Positions 31,246 through 39,696 of a stretch of DNA of 64,000 bases are shown here, in pieces. Location: the NCBI GenBank assembly GCA_016649715.1, contig JAENXC010000004.1, positions 124,001 through 188,000 on the forward strand. The letters run 5' to 3'. A program made the position numbers and the translations under genes. The DNA is from Flavobacteriaceae bacterium. Lineage in GTDB: Bacteria > Bacteroidota > Bacteroidia > Flavobacteriales > Flavobacteriaceae. Below the pieces are notes generated by a model, which was not told the origin of the DNA, searched no databases, and saw only the letters and a list, made by a program, of their open reading frames with translations. Each line of letters begins with the position of its first letter. Within the stretch, counting starts at the first letter, position 1.

Positions 31246-33402
31246 ATGATTCGAAAATTACTTTTATTCTTTTTCTTGATTCTTTGCGGACAACTCTTTC
31301 CACAGTCCGTTGCTCGGCAATGGAACGAGGAGGTTTTGAACGGGATTAGAAATGATTACGCACGACCCGTGGTTCATGCCCGAAATTTGTTCCATTCTTC
31401 GGTAATTATGTATGATATGTGGGCGGTTTTCAACAAGCAGGCCGATACTTATTTTTTGGGAAAAAATGTTGGCGGATTTGAATGTCCGTTTGATGGTTTT
31501 CAAACCAAGGAACCCACTTTGGAATCACAAAAAAAGGCAATCAGTTACGGTGTTTATAGATTGATAAATCACCGTTTTGCAAATTCTCCCGAAAAGGAGG
31601 AAATTATGCAATCCGTTGATAGTTTGATGGACGCTTTGGGCTATGACAAAAACTATACTAAAACTGATTATCACAACGGAAACCCCGCCGCATTGGGCAA
31701 TTATATGGCCCAAAAAATGATTGAGTTCGGTTTGCAGGACGGCGCCAATGAGGCGGACGATTACAGCAATCAATTTTACCAACCTTTAAATGAAGCCCTT
31801 AATATGGATATTTCGGGTAACCCTGAAATTCAGTTTCCCAACAACTGGCAGCCCTTGAAAATAGATGATTATGTAGACCAAAGCGGACACACCATTCCCG
31901 GAGGCCAACCGCCATTTTTGGGTCCTGAGTGGGGCAGGGTGGTGCCGTTTTCATTGCGGGAAGAGGATAAAACCGTGTTTCACGTTCCTGGTTATGATTA
32001 TTGGGTTTATCACGATCCGGGACCACCTGCTTACATTCAGGAGGGTTTGGGTGAAGAAGATCCATATAAATGGAATTTCGCACTTGTAGCGGCATGGGCA
32101 GCACATTTGGATCCGAAAGACAGCGTGAAGCTGGATATTTCGCCAAAAGGTTTGGGAAATTTAAATATGAATGAATACCCACAGACTCTTTCTGAATACA
32201 AGGAATTTTACAATTTGGAAAATGGCGGCGACCCCAGCCATGGCAGGGAAATGAATGCGATTACCGGTCAACCTTATCAACCCCAAATGGTTTACAGGGG
32301 CGATTATACAAGGGCTTTGGCCGAATTTTGGGCTGACGGTCCCAACAGTGAAACGCCGCCGGGACACTGGTTTGTATTGCTGAACTATGTTAGCGACCAT
32401 CCTGCAACCGTAAAAAAGTTCAAAGGGAAAGGGCGCGTACTTTCAGATTTGGAGTGGGATGTGAAATGCTATTTTATTTTGGGAGGCGCAATGCACGATG
32501 CGGCAGTAAGTGCTTGGGGCATTAAAGGATATTACGATTATGTGCGCCCTGTGAGTGCCATTCGCTATATGGGCGACCGCGGACAATCAACCGATCCGAA
32601 CCTGCCGAGTTATGATCCGCACGGATTGCCTATTATTCCCGGGCGAATTGAATTGGTAAAAGTAGGCGACTCCTTGGCTGGAAATTTCAATGAAAATGTT
32701 GGCAAGATGAAGCTTTATACGTGGCGTGGGCCGGATTATGTGGTCAACCCGAATATTGATGAAGCGGGTGTTGGCTGGATACTTTCGGAGGAATGGTGGC
32801 CGTATCAACGCCCCTCGTTTGTTACGCCTCCTTTTGCGGGTTACGTTTCGGGCCATTCCACTTTTTCGAGGGCAGGAGCTGAAGTTATGACGATGCTTAC
32901 CGGGAGCGAATATTTTCCAGAGGGAATGGGCATTTTCGATATTCAGAAAAACGAATTTTTGTTTTTTGAGGAAGGGCCCAGCACTAGTTTTCAATTGCAG
33001 TGGGCTACCTATCGCGATGCTTCGGATCAGTGCAGTCTTTCGCGTATTTGGGGCGGGATTCACGTTCCTATAGACGACATTCCCGGCCGAATTATTGGCG
33101 AAGAAATTGGCTTGGAGGCATTTTCTTTTGGTGAAAAATATTTCACGGGTGAAATTGCTCAAAATGGAGTGGTTTTTCCAAATCCTGCAGATGAAAATAT
33201 TACCGTACTCTATAAAACCGATAGAAATTTTGAAGCTGTAATTTTTGATGTGTTGGGAAGAAACGTGCTTCAGGCCGTTACCAATTTCAATACAAACAAT
33301 GAATTTAAAATGGATATTTCCAGTTTGCGTCCCGGACTGTATTTCTTCAGTTTACAGGAAGGAAAGAAAAGAGTGTGGACACAGAAACTTCTGAAAAATT
33401 AA
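31246..33402 (+). CDS. secreted vanadium-haloperoxidase/PAP2-like protein with T9SS sorting domain
   Basis: 718 residues: signal peptide (MIRKLLLFFFLILCGQLFPQ), a helical vanadium-dependent haloperoxidase-type domain and a T9SS sorting domain from about 641 (VVFPNPADENI). The vanadate/phosphate pocket of the superfamily is complete: K427-x6-R434-P, S535-G-H537 and S599-R600-x5-H606-x3-D610. The family includes haloperoxidases and acid phosphatases; motif alone does not tell which, nor whether vanadate is bound. It diverges from kynU, and its stop overlaps the next gene's stop by 4 bases. Confidence 0.9.
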   Translation: MIRKLLLFFFLILCGQLFPQSVARQWNEEVLNGIRNDYARPVVHARNLFHSSVIMYDMWAVFNKQADTYFLGKNVGGFECPFDGFQTKEPTLESQKKAISYGVYRLINHRFANSPEKEEIMQSVDSLMDALGYDKNYTKTDYHNGNPAALGNYMAQKMIEFGLQDGANEADDYSNQFYQPLNEALNMDISGNPEIQFPNNWQPLKIDDYVDQSGHTIPGGQPPFLGPEWGRVVPFSLREEDKTVFHVPGYDYWVYHDPGPPAYIQEGLGEEDPYKWNFALVAAWAAHLDPKDSVKLDISPKGLGNLNMNEYPQTLSEYKEFYNLENGGDPSHGREMNAITGQPYQPQMVYRGDYTRALAEFWADGPNSETPPGHWFVLLNYVSDHPATVKKFKGKGRVLSDLEWDVKCYFILGGAMHDAAVSAWGIKGYYDYVRPVSAIRYMGDRGQSTDPNLPSYDPHGLPIIPGRIELVKVGDSLAGNFNENVGKMKLYTWRGPDYVVNPNIDEAGVGWILSEEWWPYQRPSFVTPPFAGYVSGHSTFSRAGAEVMTMLTGSEYFPEGMGIFDIQKNEFLFFEEGPSTSFQLQWATYRDASDQCSLSRIWGGIHVPIDDIPGRIIGEEIGLEAFSFGEKYFTGEIAQNGVVFPNPADENITVLYKTDRNFEAVIFDVLGRNVLQAVTNFNTNNEFKMDISSLRPGLYFFSLQEGKKRVWTQKLLKN

Positions 33403-34112
33403 TTCTTACCTTCCTTTTTTACTGAAATATTCGTGAAATACAACTTGAAATTTCCAGTGCTGTCTTTGTGCGTTGTTGCAATTTCAATACCGTTGAAGTT
33501 TTCATAATTTTCCCAAGTTGTGCTCATTGAAGGTTTTTCAGCATTTCCCTTTCTATAGTTCCATTCCTTTATTTTGAAATCTTTATCATAGAAAAAATCA
33601 TAAGCATCGCCGGGAGTGTAGCCGCCGTCATTTCCGTAAACAATTGTAAGTTGGTTCAAAGTGTCTTTTGAAATGGGTGCCACAGCGTTTTCCTTTTCGG
33701 AAAAAGTGGTGCCTTCGTCCCAAACAATTTGAAAAGGAGCCAACAACCAATATTTATCATTGATGAATGCACCGTCGGTTTTCATAATTAAACTGTCCAT
33801 TTGCGAACGGTTGTAATTAACGGTGTCCTTGGCCGACGTCATAGACACATCTCCGGTTTTTGGTTTCCAGACCCAAGAACGATCAAAATGGTTTTCGCCG
33901 CGGTCCACATTAAAAGTGAAAGCTATTTCTGAAACGTCTTTCCAGTTTTCATAACCGTTTGCATTTGCAATTTGGTGGGCGATATTCATCTTTTGGATGG
34001 AATCGTTATGTTCAGCGTTTATTTCAGAAGTTGAAGTTTCCGTGGATTTTTGAGTATTGTTGCAGGCAATCATTCCGAAGAATATTAAAACAGCAAAAAA
34101 TTTGGTTTTCAT
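33399..34112 (-). CDS. lipoprotein of unknown function
   Basis: 237 residues with signal MKTKFFAVLIFFGMIAC (lipobox MIAC) and a serine/threonine-rich linker. The mature domain (about 40-235) has repeating beta-strand character (IAFTFNVDRG, SWVWKPKTGDVSM, EWNYRKGNAEKPSMSTTWENYENFNGI) recalling lipoprotein-carrier-like half-barrels, but I cannot assign a family. It converges on the haloperoxidase-like gene with a 4-base overlap, and no operon partner is evident. Confidence 0.75.
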   Translation of the reverse strand: MKTKFFAVLIFFGMIACNNTQKSTETSTSEINAEHNDSIQKMNIAHQIANANGYENWKDVSEIAFTFNVDRGENHFDRSWVWKPKTGDVSMTSAKDTVNYNRSQMDSLIMKTDGAFINDKYWLLAPFQIVWDEGTTFSEKENAVAPISKDTLNQLTIVYGNDGGYTPGDAYDFFYDKDFKIKEWNYRKGNAEKPSMSTTWENYENFNGIEIATTHKDSTGNFKLYFTNISVKKEGKN

Positions 34113-34205
34113 TGTTGGGTATTTTCAGTAAAAATAACAAATAGTTTTAGCTTTCATATTTTTCGTATTTTTAAAGGTCAATAACCTCTTAAATCCTCAA
34201 ATGCC

Positions 34206-34484
34206 ATGCGCGTAGTTGATAACAAAGAAAAAAATAGGTTCGAGACTGAAATTAATGGCCACCTAGCTATTATTGAATATTCGGTTTTGCCGAACGTTTT
34301 GTCGCTTAACCATACTGAAGTTCCCAAGGAATTGGCTGGACAAGGCGTTGCTAGTGAAATGACAGAGAAGGTTTTACTGCAAATAGAACTCCGTGGTTTA
34401 AAGATAATACCAGCATGTCCTTACACAAAAAAGTATATTGAGAAACATCCCGAATGGAAATCTATTTTGGCTACCGAAAGCTAA
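34206..34484 (+). CDS. small GNAT-like acetyltransferase (YidJ/Acetyltransf_CG type)
   Basis: 92 residues. The short GNAT core shows RFETEINGHLAIIEYSV, then LNHTEVPKELAGQGVASEMTEKVLLQIELRGLKIIPACPYTKKYIEKHPEW: an R/QxxGxG-type acetyl-CoA loop (AGQGVAS) and a conserved C-P-Y near the end. This matches the compact acetyltransferase family that includes human GTLF/NATD1 and bacterial YidJ. Substrate is unknown. A terminator follows directly. Confidence 0.85.
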   Translation: MRVVDNKEKNRFETEINGHLAIIEYSVLPNVLSLNHTEVPKELAGQGVASEMTEKVLLQIELRGLKIIPACPYTKKYIEKHPEWKSILATES

Positions 34485-34485
34485 G

Positions 34486-34523
34486 AGAAAAGCCCTTTCA
34501 ATTAGTTTTGAAAGGGCTTTTCT
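34486..34523 (+). terminator. bidirectional terminator hairpin after the small GNAT gene
   Basis: AGAAAAGCCCTTTCA and TGAAAGGGCTTTTCT form a perfect 15-base stem around an 8-base loop, with T-runs on the plus side. It begins at the stop codon of the acetyltransferase gene. Confidence 0.9.
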
Positions 34524-34541
34524 TTTTAAATCCGCAGCATT

Positions 34542-34671
34542 TTAATCTACTGCATCCTCAATATCGTCAGCAACATCTTCTATTTTGTCACCAACCGATT
34601 TCTTTTCGCGGCAACTTGTGAAGCCAGTACTCATTAGACCTGCGGCGAATAAAATTAAAAATACTTTTTTC
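34542..34671 (-). pseudogene. small lipoprotein remnant (lost start and frameshift)
   Basis: Reading the minus strand, one frame gives KKVFLILFAAGLMSTGF, an obvious signal peptide, preceded by TAG where an ATG would be expected. The adjacent frame continues TSCREKKSVGDKIEDVADD to a TAA at 34542-34544. Joining them requires removal of one base near the TTCC at about 34619-34624, giving a typical MKK...TSC lipoprotein with an acidic tail. Two lesions make this a decaying gene unless there is a sequencing error. An ATG-started 30-residue alternative is unconvincing. Confidence 0.6.
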
Positions 34672-34712
34672 TAAATAGTTCGCTGTTTAAATACATTTTA
34701 GAAAAATAAAAA

Positions 34713-34865
34713 TCATAGTCTACGGCCAGTGGCTAAGCGCCAAAGAATTCCAATAATGGCCAACACCAATAAAATGTGAATGAAGGCACCCAACGAAAAA
34801 TAGAAATAGCCAAACAGCCATCCTATTATTAAAATTACTACAATTAACCAAATTAAATCTCTCAT
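34713..34865 (-). CDS. lmo0937-family small membrane protein
   Basis: 50 residues starting at ATG 34865: MRDLIWLIVVILIIGWLFGYF, then FSLGAFIHILLVLAIIGILWRL and a basic end. Two membrane helices with the G-W-x-x-G and G-x-x-I-H-x-L-L-V-L-A pattern place it in the lmo0937/DUF5670 family of tiny, often stress-linked membrane proteins of unknown function. A longer upstream start adds a non-conserved leader and is less likely. Confidence 0.82.
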   Translation of the reverse strand: MRDLIWLIVVILIIGWLFGYFYFSLGAFIHILLVLAIIGILWRLATGRRL

Positions 34866-35035
34866 AACGGTTTGTTTTTTTGTTAGTATTCTGAAATCTA
34901 ACATAAAATATTTCATTATTTAGCCGTTTTAACCGAGATTTAACGAAATTCATGATAGAAACACAATTTATTTATCAAATGGATTATCGAATGTATTTTT
35001 TTAGTTAATTTTTTAATTTTATAAAAAATAGAATT

Positions 35036-35836
35036 GTGGATTTTAAAAAGGAATTTGAAACCAACCGAAAAACCTGGAACACCAAAGTTGCCATTCATGC
35101 CGAAAGCGAATTTTATGATTTGAAGAATTCTAAAAAAGGGAAAACATCTCTAAATGCTTATGAAACCAAGGCTTTGGGAGATATTTCCAAAAGAAAATTA
35201 CTCCATCTTCAATGCCATTTTGGGCAGGACACATTGAGTTTTGCACGAATGGGCGCAAAGTGTACAGGCAATGATATTTCTGATAAAGCAATTGCTCTTG
35301 CGAAACAATTGAACGATGAATTGAAACTTGATGCAAAATTTGTTTGCTGCAATGTTTTGGACACTTCACAACACATTACAGAAAAATTCGACATTGTTTT
35401 TACGAGTTACGGAACTATTGGCTGGCTGCCAGATTTAAAACCTTGGGCTAAAATGATTTCAGAGAGGTTGAAGCCCGGCGGCTACTTTTATATAGTTGAA
35501 TTCCACCCCATAGCTTGGATGTTTGACTATACCGTTTCGACGCCCGTTATGAAATATGGCTACCAGCAAAAAGGTGTTATTTACGAAGAATACCAAGGAA
35601 CGTATGCCGATAAAAATTCAAAGATGATGAGCAAGGAATACGGATGGAATCACAGTTTGGGCGAAGTAATTTCTTCACTTTCCGAAGCGGGACTATACAT
35701 TGAATATCTTAAGGAACATCCTGCTTCACCCTATGATATTTTTCCGGGATTGGTGAAAAATGATGAAGGCATGTTTGAACTTCCTTCCAAAATGTATCCT
35801 TTAATTTTTGAAGTGAAAGCAATAAAAAAAACCTAA
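35036..35836 (+). CDS. class I SAM-dependent methyltransferase
   Basis: 266 residues with a GTG start at 35036 (no ATG is available). SAM motif I appears in the unusual but flavobacterially common form LLHLQCHFGQDTLSFARMGA, with CTGNDISDKAIALAKQLN and FDIVFTSYGTIGWLPDLKPWAKMISERLKPGGYFYIVEFHP. Substrate is unknown. A hairpin containing a dispersed repeat begins inside its last codons. No tightly linked partners. Confidence 0.85.
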   Translation: MDFKKEFETNRKTWNTKVAIHAESEFYDLKNSKKGKTSLNAYETKALGDISKRKLLHLQCHFGQDTLSFARMGAKCTGNDISDKAIALAKQLNDELKLDAKFVCCNVLDTSQHITEKFDIVFTSYGTIGWLPDLKPWAKMISERLKPGGYFYIVEFHPIAWMFDYTVSTPVMKYGYQQKGVIYEEYQGTYADKNSKMMSKEYGWNHSLGEVISSLSEAGLYIEYLKEHPASPYDIFPGLVKNDEGMFELPSKMYPLIFEVKAIKKT

Positions 35837-35880
35837 CAGCTTAACTTGCTTCGTAGCTCGCAATGACACTGTTAGGTTTT
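35825..35880 (+). repeat. hairpin with embedded dispersed repeat after the methyltransferase gene
   Basis: AAAACCTAACAG and CTGTTAGGTTTT pair around a 29-base loop holding TTGCTTCGTAGCTCGCAATGACA, whose reverse complement TGTCATTGCGAGCTACGAAG is another repeat wording I recall as common in Bacteroidota. The stem shares AAACCTAACAG with the palindrome at 28309-28340. The left arm covers the last codons of the methyltransferase. It may serve as a terminator. Confidence 0.7.
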
Positions 35881-35898
35881 ATGACAGAGAAATTTTTA

Positions 35899-36576
35899 TT
35901 AATGACTTTCGGTTTTCTTTAAAAGATTTGGAAATTTTTGTTTAAACTTATTTATTCTCGGAATGGAAACATTTTGAATATAAGGGTTGTCCGGATTGTT
36001 CTTTTCATAGTTTTGATGGTAGTTTTCTGCGTCCCAAAATTTTTGAAATGGCAAAACCTGAGCTGCAACTTTATCGCCACTTAGTTGTTTGTTCATTGTG
36101 TCAATCTTTTCATCTATTATTTTCTTCTCTTCATCGTTTTGATAAAAAATAATGGAACGATAAGAAGTACCGTTGTCTGGACCTTGTCCATTTACTTGGG
36201 TTACGTTTTGTGAACCGAAATAAACATCAATCAATTGACTGAAACTTATAACTTCAGGATCATAAATAACTTCAACAGCTTCGGCGTGGTCTCCGTGATT
36301 TTCATAAGTTGGATTTTGCATTTTTCCGCCGCTGTAGCCCGAAATTGCTTCTTTCACACCCTTTACACTTTCATAAACCGCTTCCACACACCAAAAGCAG
36401 CCACTGGCAAAATAGGCTTTTTTCAATCCGTTTACAGTCTCAGTTTGAACTGGAGTTTGCTCTTTTTGAGCTATTGTTTCAGCTTCTTTATTGCCGTCAT
36501 TTGATGGTTTGCAGGAGCCTTGGAGCGAAAAAAGAAAAACGCTGAATACTAAAATCGTGATTTTTTTCATTTTCAT
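35899..36576 (-). CDS. msrA: peptide-methionine (S)-S-oxide reductase, lipoprotein form
   Basis: Reduces the S-epimer of methionine sulfoxide in proteins. 225 residues with a lipoprotein signal (MKMKKITILVFSVFLFSLQGSC) and charged linker, so it acts in the envelope. The MsrA active site GCFWC follows YFAS, with VKGVKEAISGYSGGKMQNPTYENHGDHAEAVEVIYDP and the later QYRS-like GTSYRSIIFYQND. No fused MsrB domain. Start could be ATG 36576 or two codons in. Confidence 0.94.
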   Translation of the reverse strand: MKMKKITILVFSVFLFSLQGSCKPSNDGNKEAETIAQKEQTPVQTETVNGLKKAYFASGCFWCVEAVYESVKGVKEAISGYSGGKMQNPTYENHGDHAEAVEVIYDPEVISFSQLIDVYFGSQNVTQVNGQGPDNGTSYRSIIFYQNDEEKKIIDEKIDTMNKQLSGDKVAAQVLPFQKFWDAENYHQNYEKNNPDNPYIQNVSIPRINKFKQKFPNLLKKTESH

Positions 36577-36630
36577 TTTTATTTATCGGATTCGTCTTTA
36601 CTAAAATCAAAACCTTGCAATTAAAGTACA

Positions 36631-36661
36631 AAAAAAAGCCTCCACTAATTGTGAAGGCTTT
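36631..36661 (-). terminator. Rho-independent terminator after the coiled-coil gene
   Basis: AAAGCCTCCAC and GTGAAGGCTTT pair (one mismatch) around TAATT, followed on the minus strand by a long U-run. It ends the nif3-like/coiled-coil unit. Confidence 0.85.
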
Positions 36662-36682
36662 GTTATAATTGGTTTTCTACGC

Positions 36683-37465
36683 TTATTTAAGTTTTGAAAA
36701 CTTGGCTTCCATCTTTTCGCGTTCCTCGTTTGCAAGATCCGGATCTACCAAAATACGGCCGCTGTGTTCATCTGTAATTATTTTTTTGCGGCTTGCAATT
36801 TCCATCTGCACTTGTGGCGGAATGGTAAAGAAAGAACCGCCCGAAGCTCCACGCTCCACAGCCACAATGGCAAGGCCATTCTTTACATTGCCGCGGATTC
36901 TTTTGTAGGCTTTTATTAGTCGCGGTTCAATTTGCGCTTCAAAAGCATCAGACTCCTTTATAAGAGTTTTCTCTTCTTTTTCGGTTTCCTTCAATATTTC
37001 GTCAAGCTCGCTTTGTTTGTGTTTCAAATGTTCGGAACGCTCGTCAAAACGGCCTTTTGTTTCTTCAATGACTTGGGTTTTTTGCTCTATTTGTGCGCGG
37101 TATTCTTTTATATTCTTGTCGGCAAGCTGCATTTCCAATTCCTGAAACTCAATCTCTTTACTCAAAGAGTTGTATTCACGGTTGTTGCGAACGTTGTCCT
37201 GTTGCGTAGCATATTTTTTGATAAGTGTCTTGGACTCTTCAATGCTGTTCTTTTTTTCTTTGATTTGGTCTTCAATTACTTCAAGATCGGCTTTCAGTTT
37301 TTCCAAACGGGTGTTCATTCCTGCCACCTCGTCCTCAAGGTCTTCAACTTCCAGCGGAAGTTCGCCACGAACGCTTCTTATTTCATCAATTCGGGAATCT
37401 ATAAGTTGCAGATCGTACAGGGTTCTTAACTTCTCTTCAACAGTAACTTCGGTTTTTGTTGCCAT
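36683..37465 (-). CDS. coiled-coil protein of the C4-type zinc-ribbon family, cysteines lost
   Basis: 260 residues: a long coiled coil (about 15-180) and a C-terminal domain aligning to the zf-RING_7/CT398-type zinc ribbon. In the usual form that domain has two C-x-x-C-type pairs; here the positions read A-S208-G-G-S211-F and D232-E-H-S235-G-R, so all four metal ligands are substituted while the surrounding RILVDPDL and IPPQ stay conserved. It lies directly after a Nif3-like gene, a pairing that I believe is common in bacteria. Function is unknown; roles in RNA metabolism or secretion have been proposed for relatives. Confidence 0.88.
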   Translation of the reverse strand: MATKTEVTVEEKLRTLYDLQLIDSRIDEIRSVRGELPLEVEDLEDEVAGMNTRLEKLKADLEVIEDQIKEKKNSIEESKTLIKKYATQQDNVRNNREYNSLSKEIEFQELEMQLADKNIKEYRAQIEQKTQVIEETKGRFDERSEHLKHKQSELDEILKETEKEEKTLIKESDAFEAQIEPRLIKAYKRIRGNVKNGLAIVAVERGASGGSFFTIPPQVQMEIASRKKIITDEHSGRILVDPDLANEEREKMEAKFSKLK

Positions 37466-37468
37466 AAA

Positions 37469-38563
37469 TTATAAATAGCTAATAGGATTGGTATTTGTTT
37501 GTGATAAAAGGACTGCAAAATTAGTAATTTTTTTCTTAAGGAAAGCATGTAAAAGGTCTTTTGTGTACTGTTCACTTTCATAATGCCCAATATCTGCCAG
37601 AAGTATAGTGTTTTCGGCCTTGAAGAAGTCGTGATACTTAAAATCTGCCGAAACAAAGGCATCCGCTCCAGCTTTTTTTGCGGCGTCAATGGCAAAACTT
37701 CCGCTTCCGCCAAGCACGGCAACTTTTTTAATGGGTTTTTTTAGCAATTCGGAATGGCGCACGCAATCGGTTTGCATTGTTTTTTTCAGAAATTTCAGAA
37801 ATGCTTTTTCGTCCATTGCTTTTTCAAATTCGCCTATCATTCCCATCCCCAAATGTTGGTTTTGGTTTTCGAGTGTGGTTATTTCATAAGCTACTTCTTC
37901 GTAAGGATGCACCTCAAAAAGTGCTCTCAATATATTATTTTGAAGGTGTTTTGCAAAAGTAATCCCAATCTGGGTTTCTTCTTCAAAATGAATTTCACCT
38001 TTTTTCCCTTTTACTGGATTTGAAGCTTCATTTCCTTTAAAACTGCCCTTTCCTTCAATATTAAAACTACAATTTTCGTAATTGCCAATGCTTCCGCCAC
38101 CGGCAGCGAAGATCGCATTTCTGACTTTTACCGCATCTTTTGAAGGTACAAATGTGATGAGTTTTTTGATGGTTCCACTTTGCGGAATTAAAACATTTCG
38201 GTTTTTCAATCCGAGCTTTTCGCAAATCATTGCGTTCACGCCGTTCCACGAATTATCGAGTGCCGTATGGTTTGAAAATAAGGCGATGTCGTGCTTTATC
38301 GCTTTTTGAACCACGCGTTCCACGTAGGTTTTTCCGGTAATTTTTTTCAATCCTGAGAAAATTATGGGATGGAAACTCACGATGAGGTTGCAATTTTTTT
38401 CAATGGCTTCCTCAACTACAGACTCCAATGTATCCAAAGTAACCAATATTCCCGAAACGGTTGCATTTGCGTTGCCCACAAGCAGTCCGGTGTTGTCAAA
38501 ATCTTCGGAATAGGAGAGTGGCGAGAGCTCTTCCAGCAGCGCAATAACTTCTTTTACCTTCAT
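37469..38563 (-). CDS. Nif3-like dinuclear metal-centre protein
   Basis: 364 residues of the NIF3/YqfO family, toroidal hexamers with a di-metal site sometimes assigned as GTP cyclohydrolase I type 2, although the physiological reaction is not settled. Ligand-bearing segments: SFHPIIFSGLK, LFSNHTALDN and, near the C-terminus, DIGHYESEQY. A PII/CutA-like insert (about 130-240, ending FEVHPYEEVAYEI) is present, as in YqfO. The coiled-coil gene starts 3 bases after its stop, so they are one unit. Confidence 0.92.
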   Translation of the reverse strand: MKVKEVIALLEELSPLSYSEDFDNTGLLVGNANATVSGILVTLDTLESVVEEAIEKNCNLIVSFHPIIFSGLKKITGKTYVERVVQKAIKHDIALFSNHTALDNSWNGVNAMICEKLGLKNRNVLIPQSGTIKKLITFVPSKDAVKVRNAIFAAGGGSIGNYENCSFNIEGKGSFKGNEASNPVKGKKGEIHFEEETQIGITFAKHLQNNILRALFEVHPYEEVAYEITTLENQNQHLGMGMIGEFEKAMDEKAFLKFLKKTMQTDCVRHSELLKKPIKKVAVLGGSGSFAIDAAKKAGADAFVSADFKYHDFFKAENTILLADIGHYESEQYTKDLLHAFLKKKITNFAVLLSQTNTNPISYL

Positions 38564-38667
38564 TTTTTTACATTTTCAGTAAAGATAACGGTTTGCGTAA
38601 TTTTTACCTGAATCTATTTTTATTTTAAAGTAATCGCAGTTTTCTTTGGAATTAGTACTTTCGTTGT

Positions 38668-39696
38668 ATGAAATTCCTTCGGAAATTCCTTTTTCCTTTT
38701 TCCCTGTTGTACGGCGGCATCACAACGCTCCGCAATTTGTTGTACAACATTGGCTGGCTGAAAAGTAAAGCTTACAGTCTTCCCATTATTTGTGTTGGAA
38801 ATCTTTCTACTGGCGGCACAGGAAAATCGCCGATGATAGAGTTTTTGGTTTCATTTCTGAAAGATAATCACAGCATTGCCGTTTTAAGCCGAGGTTATAA
38901 ACGCAAAACAAGTGGTTATCGGGAGGTTTCGCTAATTAGTTCTGTGGAAGAAGTGGGCGATGAACCTCTCCAGTTTAAAACCAATTTTCCCGAAATAACG
39001 GTTGCAGTTTGTGAAGACCGCCAAACTGGTATTGAAAAACTTCAGACCCGCATGCCGAACGGACAGAAATCAGCAGATGTAATTTTGCTCGACGATGCTT
39101 TTCAGCATAGAAAGGTAAAGGCATCGCTAAATATTTTGCTCACTTCTTTTGATGATTTGTACGTCAACGATTGTATGCTTCCGGCTGGAAATCTTCGCGA
39201 ACCAAAGTTTTGCGCTAAACGGGCGGATATAATTGTGGTTACGAAATGCCACGAAAATCTCGATATTTCAACAATTGAAACCATAAAACGAAAGCTGAAA
39301 CCAAAACCTAATCAGAAAATTTATTTTTCAAAAATTGGTTACAGTTCTGAAATTAAGAATGAAATTGAATCGAAACCGCTTGAATATTTAAAGAAAAAAA
39401 CCTTTCTTTTGGTTACAGGTATTGCAAACCCCAAGCCTTTGGTTTCGTTTTTAAAAGAGAAAGGATTGAATTTTGAAGAAAAGTTATTTCCGGACCATCA
39501 TAATTTCACAACTTCTGAAATTGAGAAACTAAAAAAACATCCACTGATTCTGACCACTGAAAAGGATTTTATGAGGCTGAAATCTATAGGCAGCTCAGTT
39601 GAAATCTATTATTTACCCATAAAAACGATTGTTTTAAACGGAGCTGAAACTGATTTTAAGCAAAGAATAGCAAGAGAAGTTCAATTAAAAAAATAA
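38668..39696 (+). CDS. lpxK: tetraacyldisaccharide 4'-kinase
   Basis: Inner-membrane kinase adding the 4'-phosphate in lipid A synthesis. 342 residues with an N-terminal membrane-associated helix, P-loop VGNLSTGGTGKSP (about 44-56), and the LpxK signatures VLSRGYKRKTSG, VGDEPLQF and DVILLDDAFQHRKV. The gene ends exactly where the convergent histidine kinase gene ends (stop codons abut). TACTTTCG, one base off TAnnTTTG, lies 10 bases before the ATG. Confidence 0.95.
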   Translation: MKFLRKFLFPFSLLYGGITTLRNLLYNIGWLKSKAYSLPIICVGNLSTGGTGKSPMIEFLVSFLKDNHSIAVLSRGYKRKTSGYREVSLISSVEEVGDEPLQFKTNFPEITVAVCEDRQTGIEKLQTRMPNGQKSADVILLDDAFQHRKVKASLNILLTSFDDLYVNDCMLPAGNLREPKFCAKRADIIVVTKCHENLDISTIETIKRKLKPKPNQKIYFSKIGYSSEIKNEIESKPLEYLKKKTFLLVTGIANPKPLVSFLKEKGLNFEEKLFPDHHNFTTSEIEKLKKHPLILTTEKDFMRLKSIGSSVEIYYLPIKTIVLNGAETDFKQRIAREVQLKK

